NCBI RefSeq assembly: GCF_900113305.1
Contig: NZ_FOOW01000007.1
Span: 87,023-151,022 of the forward strand
DNA: 64,000 bases
From: Prevotella sp. KH2C16
GTDB taxonomy: Bacteria > Bacteroidota > Bacteroidia > Bacteroidales > Bacteroidaceae
Reading direction: 5' to 3'
Shown: one piece after another, positions 24,531-32,898 of the stretch
Numbering within the stretch: position 1 is the stretch's first letter
Layout of the letters: every line of letters begins with the position of its first letter
The notes under the pieces: model-generated
What the model saw: only the letters and a program-made list of their open reading frames with translations
The model's database searches: none
What the model was told of the DNA's origin: nothing
Translations under genes and position numbers: made by a program

Positions 24531-25343
24531 TTACATGGCAAATGTGTTGAATCCACCATCGACAATGGCTACGGTTCCTGTAACAAACCGGGAGGCATCG
24601 CTTATCAGATAGTGAATCGTGCCGCAAAGTTCTTCGGGTTCTCCCATGCGTCCGAATGGTGTCTGGCGTATCACATCCTTTCCCCGTTCGGTATAGCTCC
24701 CGTCGGGATTTGTCAGGAGCGCCCGGTTTTGCTCTGTTATGAAGAAGCCCGGGGCGATGGCGTTCACGCGGATGCCCTCACCGAATTTTCGGGCAGTCTC
24801 GTGCGCCATGTAGGCGGTGAAGTTGCTGATGCCGGCCTTGGCTGCCCCGTATCCGCAGACTCGGGTTAGCGGGCGGAGTGCCGCCATGCTGGAGAAGTTG
24901 ACGACGGCCCCCTTTTTCTGTTGGACCATAGGCTTGAGGAATACCTGCGTAGGGATGACCGTGCCGACGAGATTGAGGTTCAGCACTTTCTGAAATTGCT
25001 CCGGGTCGAGGTCGAAGATGCTCTGGTCTGGCCCGATGGTAGCTCCTGGCATGTTGCCCCCGGCCGCGTTGAGGAGGGCGTCGATCCTGCCGAAGTCGGC
25101 AAGGATGTCGCGGCAATTCTGTTCTACGATCGCCTTGTCCATGACATCAGTTTGATAGAATCCGGCCATTCCGCCGTCGGCCTTGATATTTTCTACGATT
25201 TGGTCTCCAATTTCCTGCTTGCGCCCCAAGACCGCAATCTTGGCTCCTTGCCCGGCAAGGTACTTTCCGATGCAGCGTCCTAATACGCCCGTACCGCCGG
25301 TAATGACCACTACATGGCCTTTGATATCAAATAAGTTTTTCAT
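24531..25343 (-). CDS. SDR-family D-fructuronate (mannonate) oxidoreductase
   Basis: 270 residues, classical short-chain dehydrogenase. The cofactor motif is T15-GGTGVLG, then 'NAAGGN', the catalytic Ser in 'NFSSMAA', and Y165-x3-K169 in 'GYGAAKAG'. It lies 11 nt downstream of uxuA in one operon, opposite kdgK and eda, so it most likely interconverts D-fructuronate and D-mannonate. This replaces the long-chain UxuB of E. coli. Cytoplasmic. The exact reaction is inferred from context. Confidence 0.85.
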   Translation of the reverse strand: MKNLFDIKGHVVVITGGTGVLGRCIGKYLAGQGAKIAVLGRKQEIGDQIVENIKADGGMAGFYQTDVMDKAIVEQNCRDILADFGRIDALLNAAGGNMPGATIGPDQSIFDLDPEQFQKVLNLNLVGTVIPTQVFLKPMVQQKKGAVVNFSSMAALRPLTRVCGYGAAKAGISNFTAYMAHETARKFGEGIRVNAIAPGFFITEQNRALLTNPDGSYTERGKDVIRQTPFGRMGEPEELCGTIHYLISDASRFVTGTVAIVDGGFNTFAM

Positions 25344-25354
25344 GTGTAATGAGT

Positions 25355-26602
25355 TTATTCGTAAAATCCGGGTTGTTTATATTCGATGCCCAACTCCCTG
25401 TCGACCGTGGCGATGACGCCCTGCACCTGTCCCATGGCGAACATCCTGCCGAGGAAGGAGTAGCCTGCGTTATATCCGCGGTCGGCATCGCCGAGCATGG
25501 TCATGCCGTGGTCGACGCGCATGGGCAGCCGGGCTATGTTGGGATTATTGCTTCGCCTTTGCTCTTCTTTTTCAAAAATGCGGGCTAACTCTATGATGTC
25601 GGCGCGCCCGCCGAGATGACTTGCCTCCGTAAAGTCCCCGTTCGGGAAGATGTGGCACGACCGCAGGTGTACGAACCAGGTGCGGTCGGCATATTTGTCG
25701 GCAAGCTCCGTCAGGTTGTTATGCCCTCCCGCCGACAGGCTGCCGGCGCAGAAGGTGAGCCCGTTGTGCCTGTCGGGCACGGCATCGAGGAACCACCGGA
25801 TGTCCTCGTCGCAGGTTACGATGCGGGGAAGGCCGAGGATAGGGAAGGGGGGATCGTCCGGATGGACGCACATATAGATGTCGCACTCCCTGCACACGGG
25901 CATGATGGCCTCGAGGAAATACCGCATGTTCTCGCGCAGCTGGTCTCTGTCCACTCCCTCATATAGATTGAGGAGCTGTCGGAAAAGCTCCACGGGATGC
26001 TCGTCGCCCTCCTTGATGTTGCCGCTTACGAAGCCCTGTGTCTTCACGATGATGTTCTCCACGAGCTTGTGTTCATCGGGCGGTGCCATCCTCGTTTTCA
26101 GCTCCGCCACTTCTTTCAGGATGTCGCGGTTCAGCAGTCTGCCCCTTTGCTCCCAGTCGGACTCTGCCCCGTCGCGCTTCAGGATGTGGATGTCGAAGTA
26201 GGCAAACTCGGCCCAACTGAAGTAGAGATTGGTCGTCCCGTTAGGGTTCGGATGGTCGAGGTCGGTGCGTGCCCAGTCGAGCACGGGCATGAAATTATAG
26301 CATACGGTGTGGATGCCCTCGTTGGCGAGGTTGCGCAGGCTCTCCTTGTAGACTTCGATTTGCCGGTCGCGGTCGGGGCCTCCGTATTTGATGGTCTCCG
26401 TAACGGGGAGGGACTCTACGACGCTCCATCGCATCCCATAGCTCTCAATGTAGCTTTTCAGGTCGTGAATGGCCTCTCGTGTCCAGACTTCACCCAACGG
26501 GATGTCATGAAGTGCCGTAACAATGCCTTCCACTCCGATTTGTCTTAACATGGCAAGCGTTATCTTGTCGTTTTTGCCGAACCATCTCCATGTTCTTTCC
26601 AT
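25355..26602 (-). CDS. uxuA: Mannonate dehydratase
   Basis: 415 residues, full length. It begins 'MERTWRWFGKNDKITLAMLRQ' and carries the 'GIHTVCYNFMPVLDWARTDL' and 'HPDDPPFPILGLPRIV' blocks of UxuA, an iron/manganese TIM-barrel enzyme that converts D-mannonate to 2-keto-3-deoxygluconate. First gene of the operon with the SDR reductase. A 5' leader of about 120 nt is implied by the candidate -7 box at 26725-26732. Confidence 0.96.
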   Translation of the reverse strand: MERTWRWFGKNDKITLAMLRQIGVEGIVTALHDIPLGEVWTREAIHDLKSYIESYGMRWSVVESLPVTETIKYGGPDRDRQIEVYKESLRNLANEGIHTVCYNFMPVLDWARTDLDHPNPNGTTNLYFSWAEFAYFDIHILKRDGAESDWEQRGRLLNRDILKEVAELKTRMAPPDEHKLVENIIVKTQGFVSGNIKEGDEHPVELFRQLLNLYEGVDRDQLRENMRYFLEAIMPVCRECDIYMCVHPDDPPFPILGLPRIVTCDEDIRWFLDAVPDRHNGLTFCAGSLSAGGHNNLTELADKYADRTWFVHLRSCHIFPNGDFTEASHLGGRADIIELARIFEKEEQRRSNNPNIARLPMRVDHGMTMLGDADRGYNAGYSFLGRMFAMGQVQGVIATVDRELGIEYKQPGFYE

Positions 26603-26710
26603 AATACTATAATATACTCTGTTTTTTGTTTATCAGATAATAGATATGCATTTCCAAAGGCTGAATGCGCTTGGCCTGAGACCGTGGTTAAATGCTTTTG
26701 ACTTCTTTCT

Positions 26711-26721
26711 GAAGAATCTTC
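26711..26721. promoter_or_regulatory. Small palindrome in the uxuA/kdgK divergent region
   Basis: GAAGA-A-TCTTC, arms of 5 bp around one base, just downstream of the candidate uxuA -7 box. It could be half of an operator for a hexuronate regulator, but it is short and may be chance. Confidence 0.25.
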
Positions 26722-26724
26722 GTA

Positions 26725-26732
26725 CAAAAATA
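26725..26732 (-). promoter_or_regulatory. -7 box TATTTTTG for the uxuA operon
   Basis: TAnnTTTG match on the minus strand, about 120 nt before uxuA. It is back-to-back with the kdgK promoter. Confidence 0.5.
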
Positions 26733-26765
26733 CATAAATTCCTTGAGAATGTCGCAGAATTATCT

Positions 26766-26773
26766 TATTTTTG
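26766..26773 (+). promoter_or_regulatory. -7 box TATTTTTG for kdgK-eda
   Basis: TAnnTTTG match. An in-frame ATG at 26776 would fall at or before the transcription start, so translation should start at 26815, leaving a leader of about 38 nt. Confidence 0.6.
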
Positions 26774-26814
26774 CAATGTCTAACCCAAGAAAATACATTT
26801 TAAAGGATTTAGAA

Positions 26815-27837
26815 ATGGCAAAGATAATAACTTTTGGCGAGATCATGCTTCGCCTGTCGCCGGTTGGCAACGATCGTTTCATCCAATCAGACACTTTCCG
26901 TATTATTCCAGGCGGAGGAGAGGCCAATGTCGCCGTGAGTCTTGCGAACTATGGGCATGAAGCCTGTTTCGTTACGAAGCTTCCCGCGCATGAAATCGGC
27001 CAGATAGCCGTCAATGCCCTGCGGCGATATGGGGTCAATACCGATTATATAGTCCGCGGCGGCAGTCGCATCGGGCTGTATTATGCGGAGACGGGAGCCG
27101 CCATGCGCCCAAGTAAAGTGATCTACGACCGCGCCCATTCCGCCATAGCCGAGGCAGATCCGTCTGACTTCGATTTCGATGAAATTATGAGCGGAGCACG
27201 CTGGTTTCACTGGAGCGGGATTACGCCGGCCGTCTCCGACAAGGCTGCCGAGCTGACAAAACGGGCCTGTGAGGCTGCGAAACGCCATGGCGTAACGGTG
27301 TCGGTAGACCTTAACTTCCGCAAGAAACTCTGGACTTCGGAAAAGGCCATATCCGTTATGCGACCGTTGATGGAGTATGTGGATGTGTGCATCGGCAACG
27401 AGGAGGATGCCCAGCTCTGTCTGGGATTCAGGCCTGATGCCGATGTGGAGGGCGGCAAGACCGACGCTGCCGGCTATCACAAGATATTCGGACAGATGGT
27501 GGCGGAGTTCGGTTTCAAGTATGTGGCATCCACCTTGCGGGAGTCTTACTCGGCCACCCGCAACGGGTGGAAGGCTCTCATCTATGACGGCAGCGAGTTC
27601 TATGAGAGCCGGCGGTATGACATCAACCCGATTATAGACCGGGTCGGCGGTGGCGACTCTTTCTCCGGCGGCCTTATTCATGGGCTGCTCACGAAGCCGA
27701 CGCAGGGAGAAGCCTTGGAATTTGCCGTGGCTGCCTCGGCCTTGAAGCATACGATAAACGGCGATTTCAACCTTGTCGGAGCCGACGAGGTGGAGGCTTT
27801 GGCTGCCGGAAATGCCAACGGGCGTGTACAGAGATAA
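26815..27837 (+). CDS. kdgK: 2-keto-3-deoxygluconate kinase (PfkB family)
   Basis: 340 residues from ATG 26815 ('MAKIITFGEIMLRLSPVG'). PfkB signature 1 is 'GGGEANVAVSLANYG' and signature 2 with the catalytic Asp is 'DRVGGGDSFSGGLIHG'. It phosphorylates KDG to KDPG using ATP. It pairs with eda 38 nt downstream and faces uxuA, completing the hexuronate pathway. The ORF could be extended upstream to 26743, but that part covers the promoter. Confidence 0.93.
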   Translation: MAKIITFGEIMLRLSPVGNDRFIQSDTFRIIPGGGEANVAVSLANYGHEACFVTKLPAHEIGQIAVNALRRYGVNTDYIVRGGSRIGLYYAETGAAMRPSKVIYDRAHSAIAEADPSDFDFDEIMSGARWFHWSGITPAVSDKAAELTKRACEAAKRHGVTVSVDLNFRKKLWTSEKAISVMRPLMEYVDVCIGNEEDAQLCLGFRPDADVEGGKTDAAGYHKIFGQMVAEFGFKYVASTLRESYSATRNGWKALIYDGSEFYESRRYDINPIIDRVGGGDSFSGGLIHGLLTKPTQGEALEFAVAASALKHTINGDFNLVGADEVEALAAGNANGRVQR

Positions 27838-27875
27838 TAATAAGGAGACTAACTGATTAAGCACAAGATAAGAAG

Positions 27876-28544
27876 ATGGCACGATTTGACAAGATAGCAG
27901 TATTGAGGAAGATGGGAGAGACGGGCATGCTTCCGGTCTTTTACAATAAGGATGTGGAGGTAGCCAAGCATGTTCTGAAAGCCTGCTACGAAGGTGGAGT
28001 GAGGGCATTTGAGTTTACCAATCGCGGCGACTTTGCCCACGAGGTGTTCGGCGAGCTGGTGAAGTGGGCCGACACGGAATGCCCGGAGCTGGCTCTGGGC
28101 ATCGGCTCGGTCGTCGACCCGGCCACCGCGGCGCTCTATATACAGTTGGGAGCTAATTTCGTGGTGGGGCCGCTCTTCAATCCCGACATCTCGCCCGTGT
28201 GCAACCGGCGGCTGATACCTTACTGTCCGGGCTGCGGGAGCGTGAGCGAGATAGGCAAGGCGCAGGAGCTGGGGTCGGATCTTACCAAGTTGTTCCCAGG
28301 TGATGTCTATGGCCCCAGAATGGTGAAGGACTTGATGGCCCCGTGTCCATGGACCAAAATCATGGTTACGGGCGGCGTTGCCCCGGAAAGGGAGAACCTT
28401 GAAGGCTGGTTCCAGGCCGGAGCCTACTGTGTCGGCATGGGGTCGAAGCTTTTCCCGAAGGACAAGGTGGAGTCAGCCGACTGGGGCTATATCACCGCCC
28501 TCTGCAAGGATTGCCTTGACATTATCAGGGAGTGCAGGGCATAG
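27876..28544 (+). CDS. eda: KDPG/KHG aldolase
   Basis: 222 residues, class I aldolase of the Eda family. '[11 protein letters not shown]' carries the catalytic Glu. The Schiff-base Lys region of the family is recognisable before '[22 protein letters not shown]', and the '[21 protein letters not shown]' phosphate loop follows. It cleaves KDPG to pyruvate and glyceraldehyde-3-phosphate, the last step of hexuronate breakdown. Cotranscribed with kdgK; the family B array B3 follows after 29 nt. Confidence 0.92.
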   Translation: MARFDKIAVLRKMGETGMLPVFYNKDVEVAKHVLKACYEGGVRAFEFTNRGDFAHEVFGELVKWADTECPELALGIGSVVDPATAALYIQLGANFVVGPLFNPDISPVCNRRLIPYCPGCGSVSEIGKAQELGSDLTKLFPGDVYGPRMVKDLMAPCPWTKIMVTGGVAPERENLEGWFQAGAYCVGMGSKLFPKDKVESADWGYITALCKDCLDIIRECRA

Positions 28545-28573
28545 CGAAGTCCCCTTATTATGGCTTCCGCAAT

Positions 28574-28639
28574 TGTTACAAGCGGTGTGTAATCATGTTA
28601 CACGCCGCTTGTAACAGCATTACACGCCGTTTGTAACAA
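28574..28639. repeat. 22-nt palindromic array, family B, 3 units (B3)
   Basis: Units start at 28574, 28596 and 28618, with cores such as TTACAAGCGGTGTGTAA and TTACACGCCGCTTGTAA. The next window (28640-28661) has GCCGT at the core offset with different arms. It lies between eda and the tRNA-Cys terminator. Confidence 0.85.
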
Positions 28640-28659
28640 TCCAGATGGCCGTTAAAAGA

Positions 28660-28690
28660 AAATCCGGAAGCTACAGGCTTCCGGATTTCT
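28660..28690 (-). terminator. Terminator of tRNA-Cys, possibly bidirectional
   Basis: Stem AATCCGGAAGC / GCTTCCGGATT with a 5-nt loop. The minus strand continues TTTTCTTTT; the plus-strand T tract is short. Serves tRNA-Cys and perhaps eda. Confidence 0.75.
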
Positions 28691-28694
28691 GATG

Positions 28695-28765
28695 AGGTAC
28701 CTGGCGGAGTCGAACCGCCTTGAACGGTTTTGCAGACCGTTACCTAACCGTTCGGACAAGGTACC
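28695..28765 (-). tRNA. tRNA-Cys (GCA)
   Basis: 71-nt cloverleaf. The acceptor stem is GGTACCT / AGGTACC with discriminator T, as expected for Cys. The anticodon arm is CGGTC-TGCAAAA-CCG type, with anticodon GCA. The T arm is GGCGG-TTCGACT-CCGCC. CCA is not encoded. It has its own -7 box 28 nt upstream. Confidence 0.95.
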
Positions 28766-28792
28766 CTGTGCCCCCATTAGGATTTGCGTCTG

Positions 28793-28800
28793 CAAAGATA
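28793..28800 (-). promoter_or_regulatory. -7 box TATCTTTG for tRNA-Cys
   Basis: TAnnTTTG match 28 nt before the tRNA 5' end. Confidence 0.6.
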
Positions 28801-28832
28801 AGGCAAAATATTGGGAATTGCAAATTTTCCCT

Positions 28833-28994
28833 TTACTTTTTTCTTGCCTTCTTGCATTTCTCGTAAAAGGCACACCCCGCGCACCCGTAGTTCCTGCACT
28901 TCAGGTTCTGCCTGTACTCCCGGTACAGGTATCGTATCAACCAGGCCGTGCAGAAGGTGAGGATGACGGCGAGAAGTATATACTGTAGTTCCAT
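28833..28994 (-). CDS. FeoB-associated Cys-rich small membrane protein
   Basis: 53 residues. One N-terminal transmembrane helix (about residues 4-22, 'QYILLAVILTFCTAWLI') is followed by a basic stretch and the cysteine cluster 'CRNYGCAGCAFYEKC', then a Lys/Arg tail. This layout is that of the small FeoB-associated proteins found in feo operons, thought to assist ferrous-iron uptake. It starts 2 nt after the sdaA stop codon, and feoAB is the gene before sdaA, so it belongs to the same transcript. Confidence 0.8.
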   Translation of the reverse strand: MELQYILLAVILTFCTAWLIRYLYREYRQNLKCRNYGCAGCAFYEKCKKARKK

Positions 28995-28996
28995 GA

Positions 28997-30193
28997 TCAG
29001 TCCTGATGATAGTCCTTGGCCAGACCTCCCGTGCTGGTCTCCTTATAGAGGGAGGGCAGGTCGAGGCCGGTCTGCTTCATTACTTCTACGACGCGGTCGA
29101 AGCTCACTCGGTGCCTGCCGTCGGAGAAGGCGGCGTAGAGGTTGGCGTCGAGAGCCCGCGTCGCGGCAAAGGCATTGCGCTCTATGCAGGGTATCTGAAC
29201 CAGTCCGCACACGGGATCGCAGGTCATTCCCAGGTGGTGTTCCAGCCCCATCTCGGCCGCATACTCTATTTGAGCGGGGCTTCCACCGAAGAGCTGACAC
29301 GACGCTGCCGATGCCATGGCACAGGCTACGCCGATTTCGCCCTGACAGCCCACCTCTGCCCCGGAGATGGAAGCATTCTGCTTGACGATGTTCCCGAAGA
29401 GACCGGCCGTGGCTAAAGCGTGGAGGATATGGGTGTCGCTGAAGTTATGGCCTTTGGAAAGGTGGTAGAGCACGGCAGGAACGACCCCACACGAGCCGCA
29501 GGTGGGCGCCGTAACGATGGTTCCGCCCGAGGCGTTCTCTTCGCTCACGGCCAGTGCGTAGGCATAGACCAGGCCTCGCGTCTGGAGGGTCTGCTTGTAT
29601 CCGGTCGCCTTTATATAGTAAGTGGATGCCTTGCGGGCCAGGTTCAGCGAACCGGGAAGCCGCCCCTCGTGATTGAGACCGCGCTCGACGCTCTCCTGCA
29701 TGGCTTCCCATACCGTCTGTAGATAGTCCCATATGTCCGGGTCTTCACACTCATCCACATACTCCCAATAGCTTCGCCCGTTATTTTCGCACCACTGCAT
29801 GATTTTCGTCAGAGAGTTCATCGGGTATACTTCAGGGGTGGAGAATCTGTCGGCCTTGTCCTTTCCCTCAGAAAGAGCCCCTCCTCCTACGCTGTAGACG
29901 ATCCAGTCGTGGGCACCGTCGGCCTTGAAAAGCATGCCGTTTGGGTGGAATGGCAGAAACACAGTAGGCTCCCAGATAATCTTGGTGGGAGCAATGGGTT
30001 GCAGTATTTCCAATATAGCCTGGTGGGTGAGGTGCCCTTTGCCCGTAGCTGCAAGACTCCCGTAGAGGGTTACCTCGAAGTTTTTTGCGTGGGGATGTTC
30101 CTCTGCATAGATGTGTGCGGCATTCTCGGGACCCATCGTGTGGCTTGACGAGGGTCCCTTGCCGATTCTGTATAATTCTCTCAAAGATTTCAT
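28997..30193 (-). CDS. sdaA: L-serine ammonia-lyase, iron-sulfur type
   Basis: 398 residues from the internal ATG at 30193. It begins 'MKSLRELYRIGKGPSSSHTMGP', the canonical start of the fused one-chain enzyme. The cysteines that hold the oxygen-sensitive 4Fe-4S cluster appear in 'TCGSCG', 'EVGCQGEIGVAC' and 'CDPVCGLVQIPC'. It deaminates serine to pyruvate and ammonia in the cytoplasm. It sits between feoAB (22 nt upstream) and the FeoB-associated peptide (2 nt downstream). The longer frame to 30259 overlaps feoAB and lacks a plausible start. Confidence 0.94.
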   Translation of the reverse strand: MKSLRELYRIGKGPSSSHTMGPENAAHIYAEEHPHAKNFEVTLYGSLAATGKGHLTHQAILEILQPIAPTKIIWEPTVFLPFHPNGMLFKADGAHDWIVYSVGGGALSEGKDKADRFSTPEVYPMNSLTKIMQWCENNGRSYWEYVDECEDPDIWDYLQTVWEAMQESVERGLNHEGRLPGSLNLARKASTYYIKATGYKQTLQTRGLVYAYALAVSEENASGGTIVTAPTCGSCGVVPAVLYHLSKGHNFSDTHILHALATAGLFGNIVKQNASISGAEVGCQGEIGVACAMASAASCQLFGGSPAQIEYAAEMGLEHHLGMTCDPVCGLVQIPCIERNAFAATRALDANLYAAFSDGRHRVSFDRVVEVMKQTGLDLPSLYKETSTGGLAKDYHQD

Positions 30194-30215
30194 AATGTTT
30201 GGTATTTGATGTTTT

Positions 30216-32789
30216 TTAAATAAAGAGCAATCCGATTTGGAATACCAATGCGCTGACAACCCATGCCAGGCAGGTGGTGTATGCGGCCGCGAACAATGCC
30301 CATTTCCATGACCCCGTTTCCCCCTTGATGGCCGCTATGGTGGCAATGCAGGGAAAGTAAAGCAGCACGAAGAGCAGGAAGCAATAGGCGGTGAGGGTAG
30401 CCAGAGGCCCTGCCGCCTCGTAGCTCAGCCCGTGGACATTGGCGATGTCGGTTTGAATCTTGTGACGGAGTATCTCATATTTGCCGCTTTCGTTATTATA
30501 GCTGTTGTCATCGGCAAAGCTCTCGTCGTTAGAATACAGCACTCCCATGGTGGAGGCAACGATCTCCTTGGCGCCCACGCCGGCAAGAATGCCCACATCC
30601 AGCTTCCAATTGAATCCCTGGGGGGTGAATATCGGCTCTATGGCCCGGCCTATCTGTCCGATGTAGCTTTGCTCTTGTTGCCGGTGGATGGTTTCCATGT
30701 AGGCCTCGTGGGCTTGCTGTGCCTCGTTGGAATCTTCGCCGTATTGCGCCACGGCGGCCTCGGCGTTGACCTTGGCTGTTTCTATATTCTTGTTGTGCGG
30801 GAAGTAGCCTAATGCCCATACGATGATGCTTGCCACGAGGATAATGCCTCCCATCTTCCTAAGATACTGGCGGCCTTTTTCCCATGTGTGGCGAAGGATG
30901 GCCTTCCATGTCGGAAATCGGTAGGGCGGCAGCTCCATGACGAACGGCACATCTTCGCCTTTGAACAGGGAGCTTGTGAAGAGCTTGCTCATGAGTATGG
31001 CCAGTAGCATTCCCGTGAGATAGAGGGAAAACATGACAAGCGACTGGGTTAGGCTCCCGACGAAGAAGGACCCGATAATCATAATATAAATAGGTATACG
31101 CGCTTCGCAGCTCATCAGTGGAAGTACCAGCATGGTTACGAGTCTGGATCGGCGGCTCTCGATGGTGCGTGTGGCCATGACGGCGGGCACATTACATCCA
31201 AATCCCATAATCAGCGGAATGAAAGACTTGCCGTGCAGACCCATCCTGTGCATGAGCTTGTCCATGATGAAGGCTGCACGCGACATGTAGCCGCAGTCCT
31301 CCATGAACGAGATGAAGAAATAGAGAATCAGTATCTGCGGGAGAAAAACGATGACCGCTCCCACGCCGCCGATGATGCCGTCGACGAGCATTGCCTTGAT
31401 AGGACCTTCCGGCATGTAGGCTCCTATCTGGATTCCCAGTAGTTCTACGAGGGCCTCTATCCAGTCCATCGGATACTGACCGACCATAAAGGTCGTCGCA
31501 AACATCACGATTAGGATGAGGATGAAAATGGGGAATCCCACCCATCTGTTGGTTAATATGCGGTCGAGCAGATGGGTTATCTGGTAGGTGTCTTTCTTGT
31601 TTCCGGCCTTATAGAGTGCTTCCTCAAGCGCTCCATGGATGAATCCATACTTCGCATCCATAATGGCGGTCTCGCTGTCGTCGCCAGTCTCCTCCTTGAC
31701 CCTTTTCGCCGCGTCGTCGCGATGCCTGAGAATCTCCGCCGCATCGGGCAGAGCCTTGATGTATTCCTCTGCGCCTTTGTCGTATTCAAGCAGCTTTATG
31801 GCCAGATAGCGGGTAGAATAGCGGAGCCGCACATTAGGGGCTTTCTTCAGGTGTTCCTGTATTTCTTCTATTCCATGCTCAATCTCATGCCCGTGATTGA
31901 TATGGATGTGTCGGAAATGAGGATATTCATCCTCCTTGCCTTCATACATCTGGATTACCATGTGGAACAGGTCTTCGATGCCGCGTCCATTGGTGAAGAC
32001 GGTTGGAATCATAGGGACACCCAGCAGGCTTGCCAGCTTGCCGTAGTCTACATGGTCGCCCCGCTGCTCTGTCTCGTCAAACATATTGAGCGCGCAGACC
32101 ATGCGCACATGCATGTCGATGAGCTGGGTGGTGAGATAGAGGTTGCGTTCCAGATTGCTCGTATCGATGACATTGATGATGACATCAGGAGTCTGCTCGA
32201 TAATCTGCTTCCTCACATAGAGCTCTTCGGGAGAATAGGCGGAGAGGGAGTAAGTGCCGGGGAGGTCGACAAGGTTAAATTTATAGCCTTCGAATTCTGC
32301 ATGCCCTTCCTTGGCATCTACGGTAACGCCGCTATAGTTGCCTACGCGCTCGTGTGCACCGGACGCAAAGTTGAAAAGTGAGGTCTTCCCGCAGTTTGGA
32401 TTACCGACCAAGGCAACATTGATTTCCTTGTGCTTCTTCTCCGCCACATCCTCAAGCTGCTTGTCAGTAAGCGGTTGTTCATCGGCTTCGCGGCTATCGA
32501 TAATCTTGGAACTTTTAACGAGTTGTCCGGCATTTTTTTCTTCCTCTTCTATTTTCTTGGCTTCCTTAAGGGTTACGACTTCTATCAATTCCGCCTCGCT
32601 GTGGCGAAGGGAAACCTCGTAGCCCATAATCTTATATTTCACGGGATCCTGTAAAGGAGCATTCAGCAAGACTTCTATGGACTTCCCCTTGATGAAGCCC
32701 ATCTCCACGATGCGCTTGCGGAAGCCTCCATGGCCGAGCACTTTTATGATGATGCCTTTTTCTCCGGTCGTAAGTTCTGATAACTTCAT
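30216..32789 (-). CDS. feoB: Fused FeoA-FeoB ferrous iron transporter
   Basis: 857 residues from ATG 32789. The FeoA SH3-like domain is at residues 1-75 ('MKLSELTTGEKGIIIKVLGH'). A charged linker to about 120 follows, then the G domain with P-loop G129-NPNCGKTS, G3 'DLPGTYSLS' and a divergent G4 'NMFDE'. The membrane part (about 390-857) has the 'GCNVPAVMATRTIESRR' and 'GVGAKEIVAS' Gate motifs. It imports Fe2+ across the inner membrane. Fusion with FeoA is usual in Bacteroidales. It heads the feoAB-sdaA-peptide operon and has its own promoter. Confidence 0.96.
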   Translation of the reverse strand: MKLSELTTGEKGIIIKVLGHGGFRKRIVEMGFIKGKSIEVLLNAPLQDPVKYKIMGYEVSLRHSEAELIEVVTLKEAKKIEEEEKNAGQLVKSSKIIDSREADEQPLTDKQLEDVAEKKHKEINVALVGNPNCGKTSLFNFASGAHERVGNYSGVTVDAKEGHAEFEGYKFNLVDLPGTYSLSAYSPEELYVRKQIIEQTPDVIINVIDTSNLERNLYLTTQLIDMHVRMVCALNMFDETEQRGDHVDYGKLASLLGVPMIPTVFTNGRGIEDLFHMVIQMYEGKEDEYPHFRHIHINHGHEIEHGIEEIQEHLKKAPNVRLRYSTRYLAIKLLEYDKGAEEYIKALPDAAEILRHRDDAAKRVKEETGDDSETAIMDAKYGFIHGALEEALYKAGNKKDTYQITHLLDRILTNRWVGFPIFILILIVMFATTFMVGQYPMDWIEALVELLGIQIGAYMPEGPIKAMLVDGIIGGVGAVIVFLPQILILYFFISFMEDCGYMSRAAFIMDKLMHRMGLHGKSFIPLIMGFGCNVPAVMATRTIESRRSRLVTMLVLPLMSCEARIPIYIMIIGSFFVGSLTQSLVMFSLYLTGMLLAILMSKLFTSSLFKGEDVPFVMELPPYRFPTWKAILRHTWEKGRQYLRKMGGIILVASIIVWALGYFPHNKNIETAKVNAEAAVAQYGEDSNEAQQAHEAYMETIHRQQEQSYIGQIGRAIEPIFTPQGFNWKLDVGILAGVGAKEIVASTMGVLYSNDESFADDNSYNNESGKYEILRHKIQTDIANVHGLSYEAAGPLATLTAYCFLLFVLLYFPCIATIAAIKGETGSWKWALFAAAYTTCLAWVVSALVFQIGLLFI

Positions 32790-32816
32790 CTTTTCTCTTT
32801 TTTCTCCTCTTGCCTG

Positions 32817-32824
32817 CAAATATA
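32817..32824 (-). promoter_or_regulatory. -7 box TATATTTG for the feoAB operon
   Basis: TAnnTTTG match 27 nt before the feoAB ATG. A purine-rich GGAGAAAAAAGAGAAAAG leader follows. Confidence 0.65.
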
Positions 32825-32898
32825 CAACAAAAAAGGCGCAACCCAGTTGCAACCTTTTGTTTTACAAGAAATATACCTACAAATGGGGATGGCTTACC

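Noticed and set aside
28695..28765. tRNA-Cys as an attachment site of an integrated element
   Set aside because: No integrase, no duplicated tRNA 3' end and no foreign gene block next to it; neighbours are core genes.
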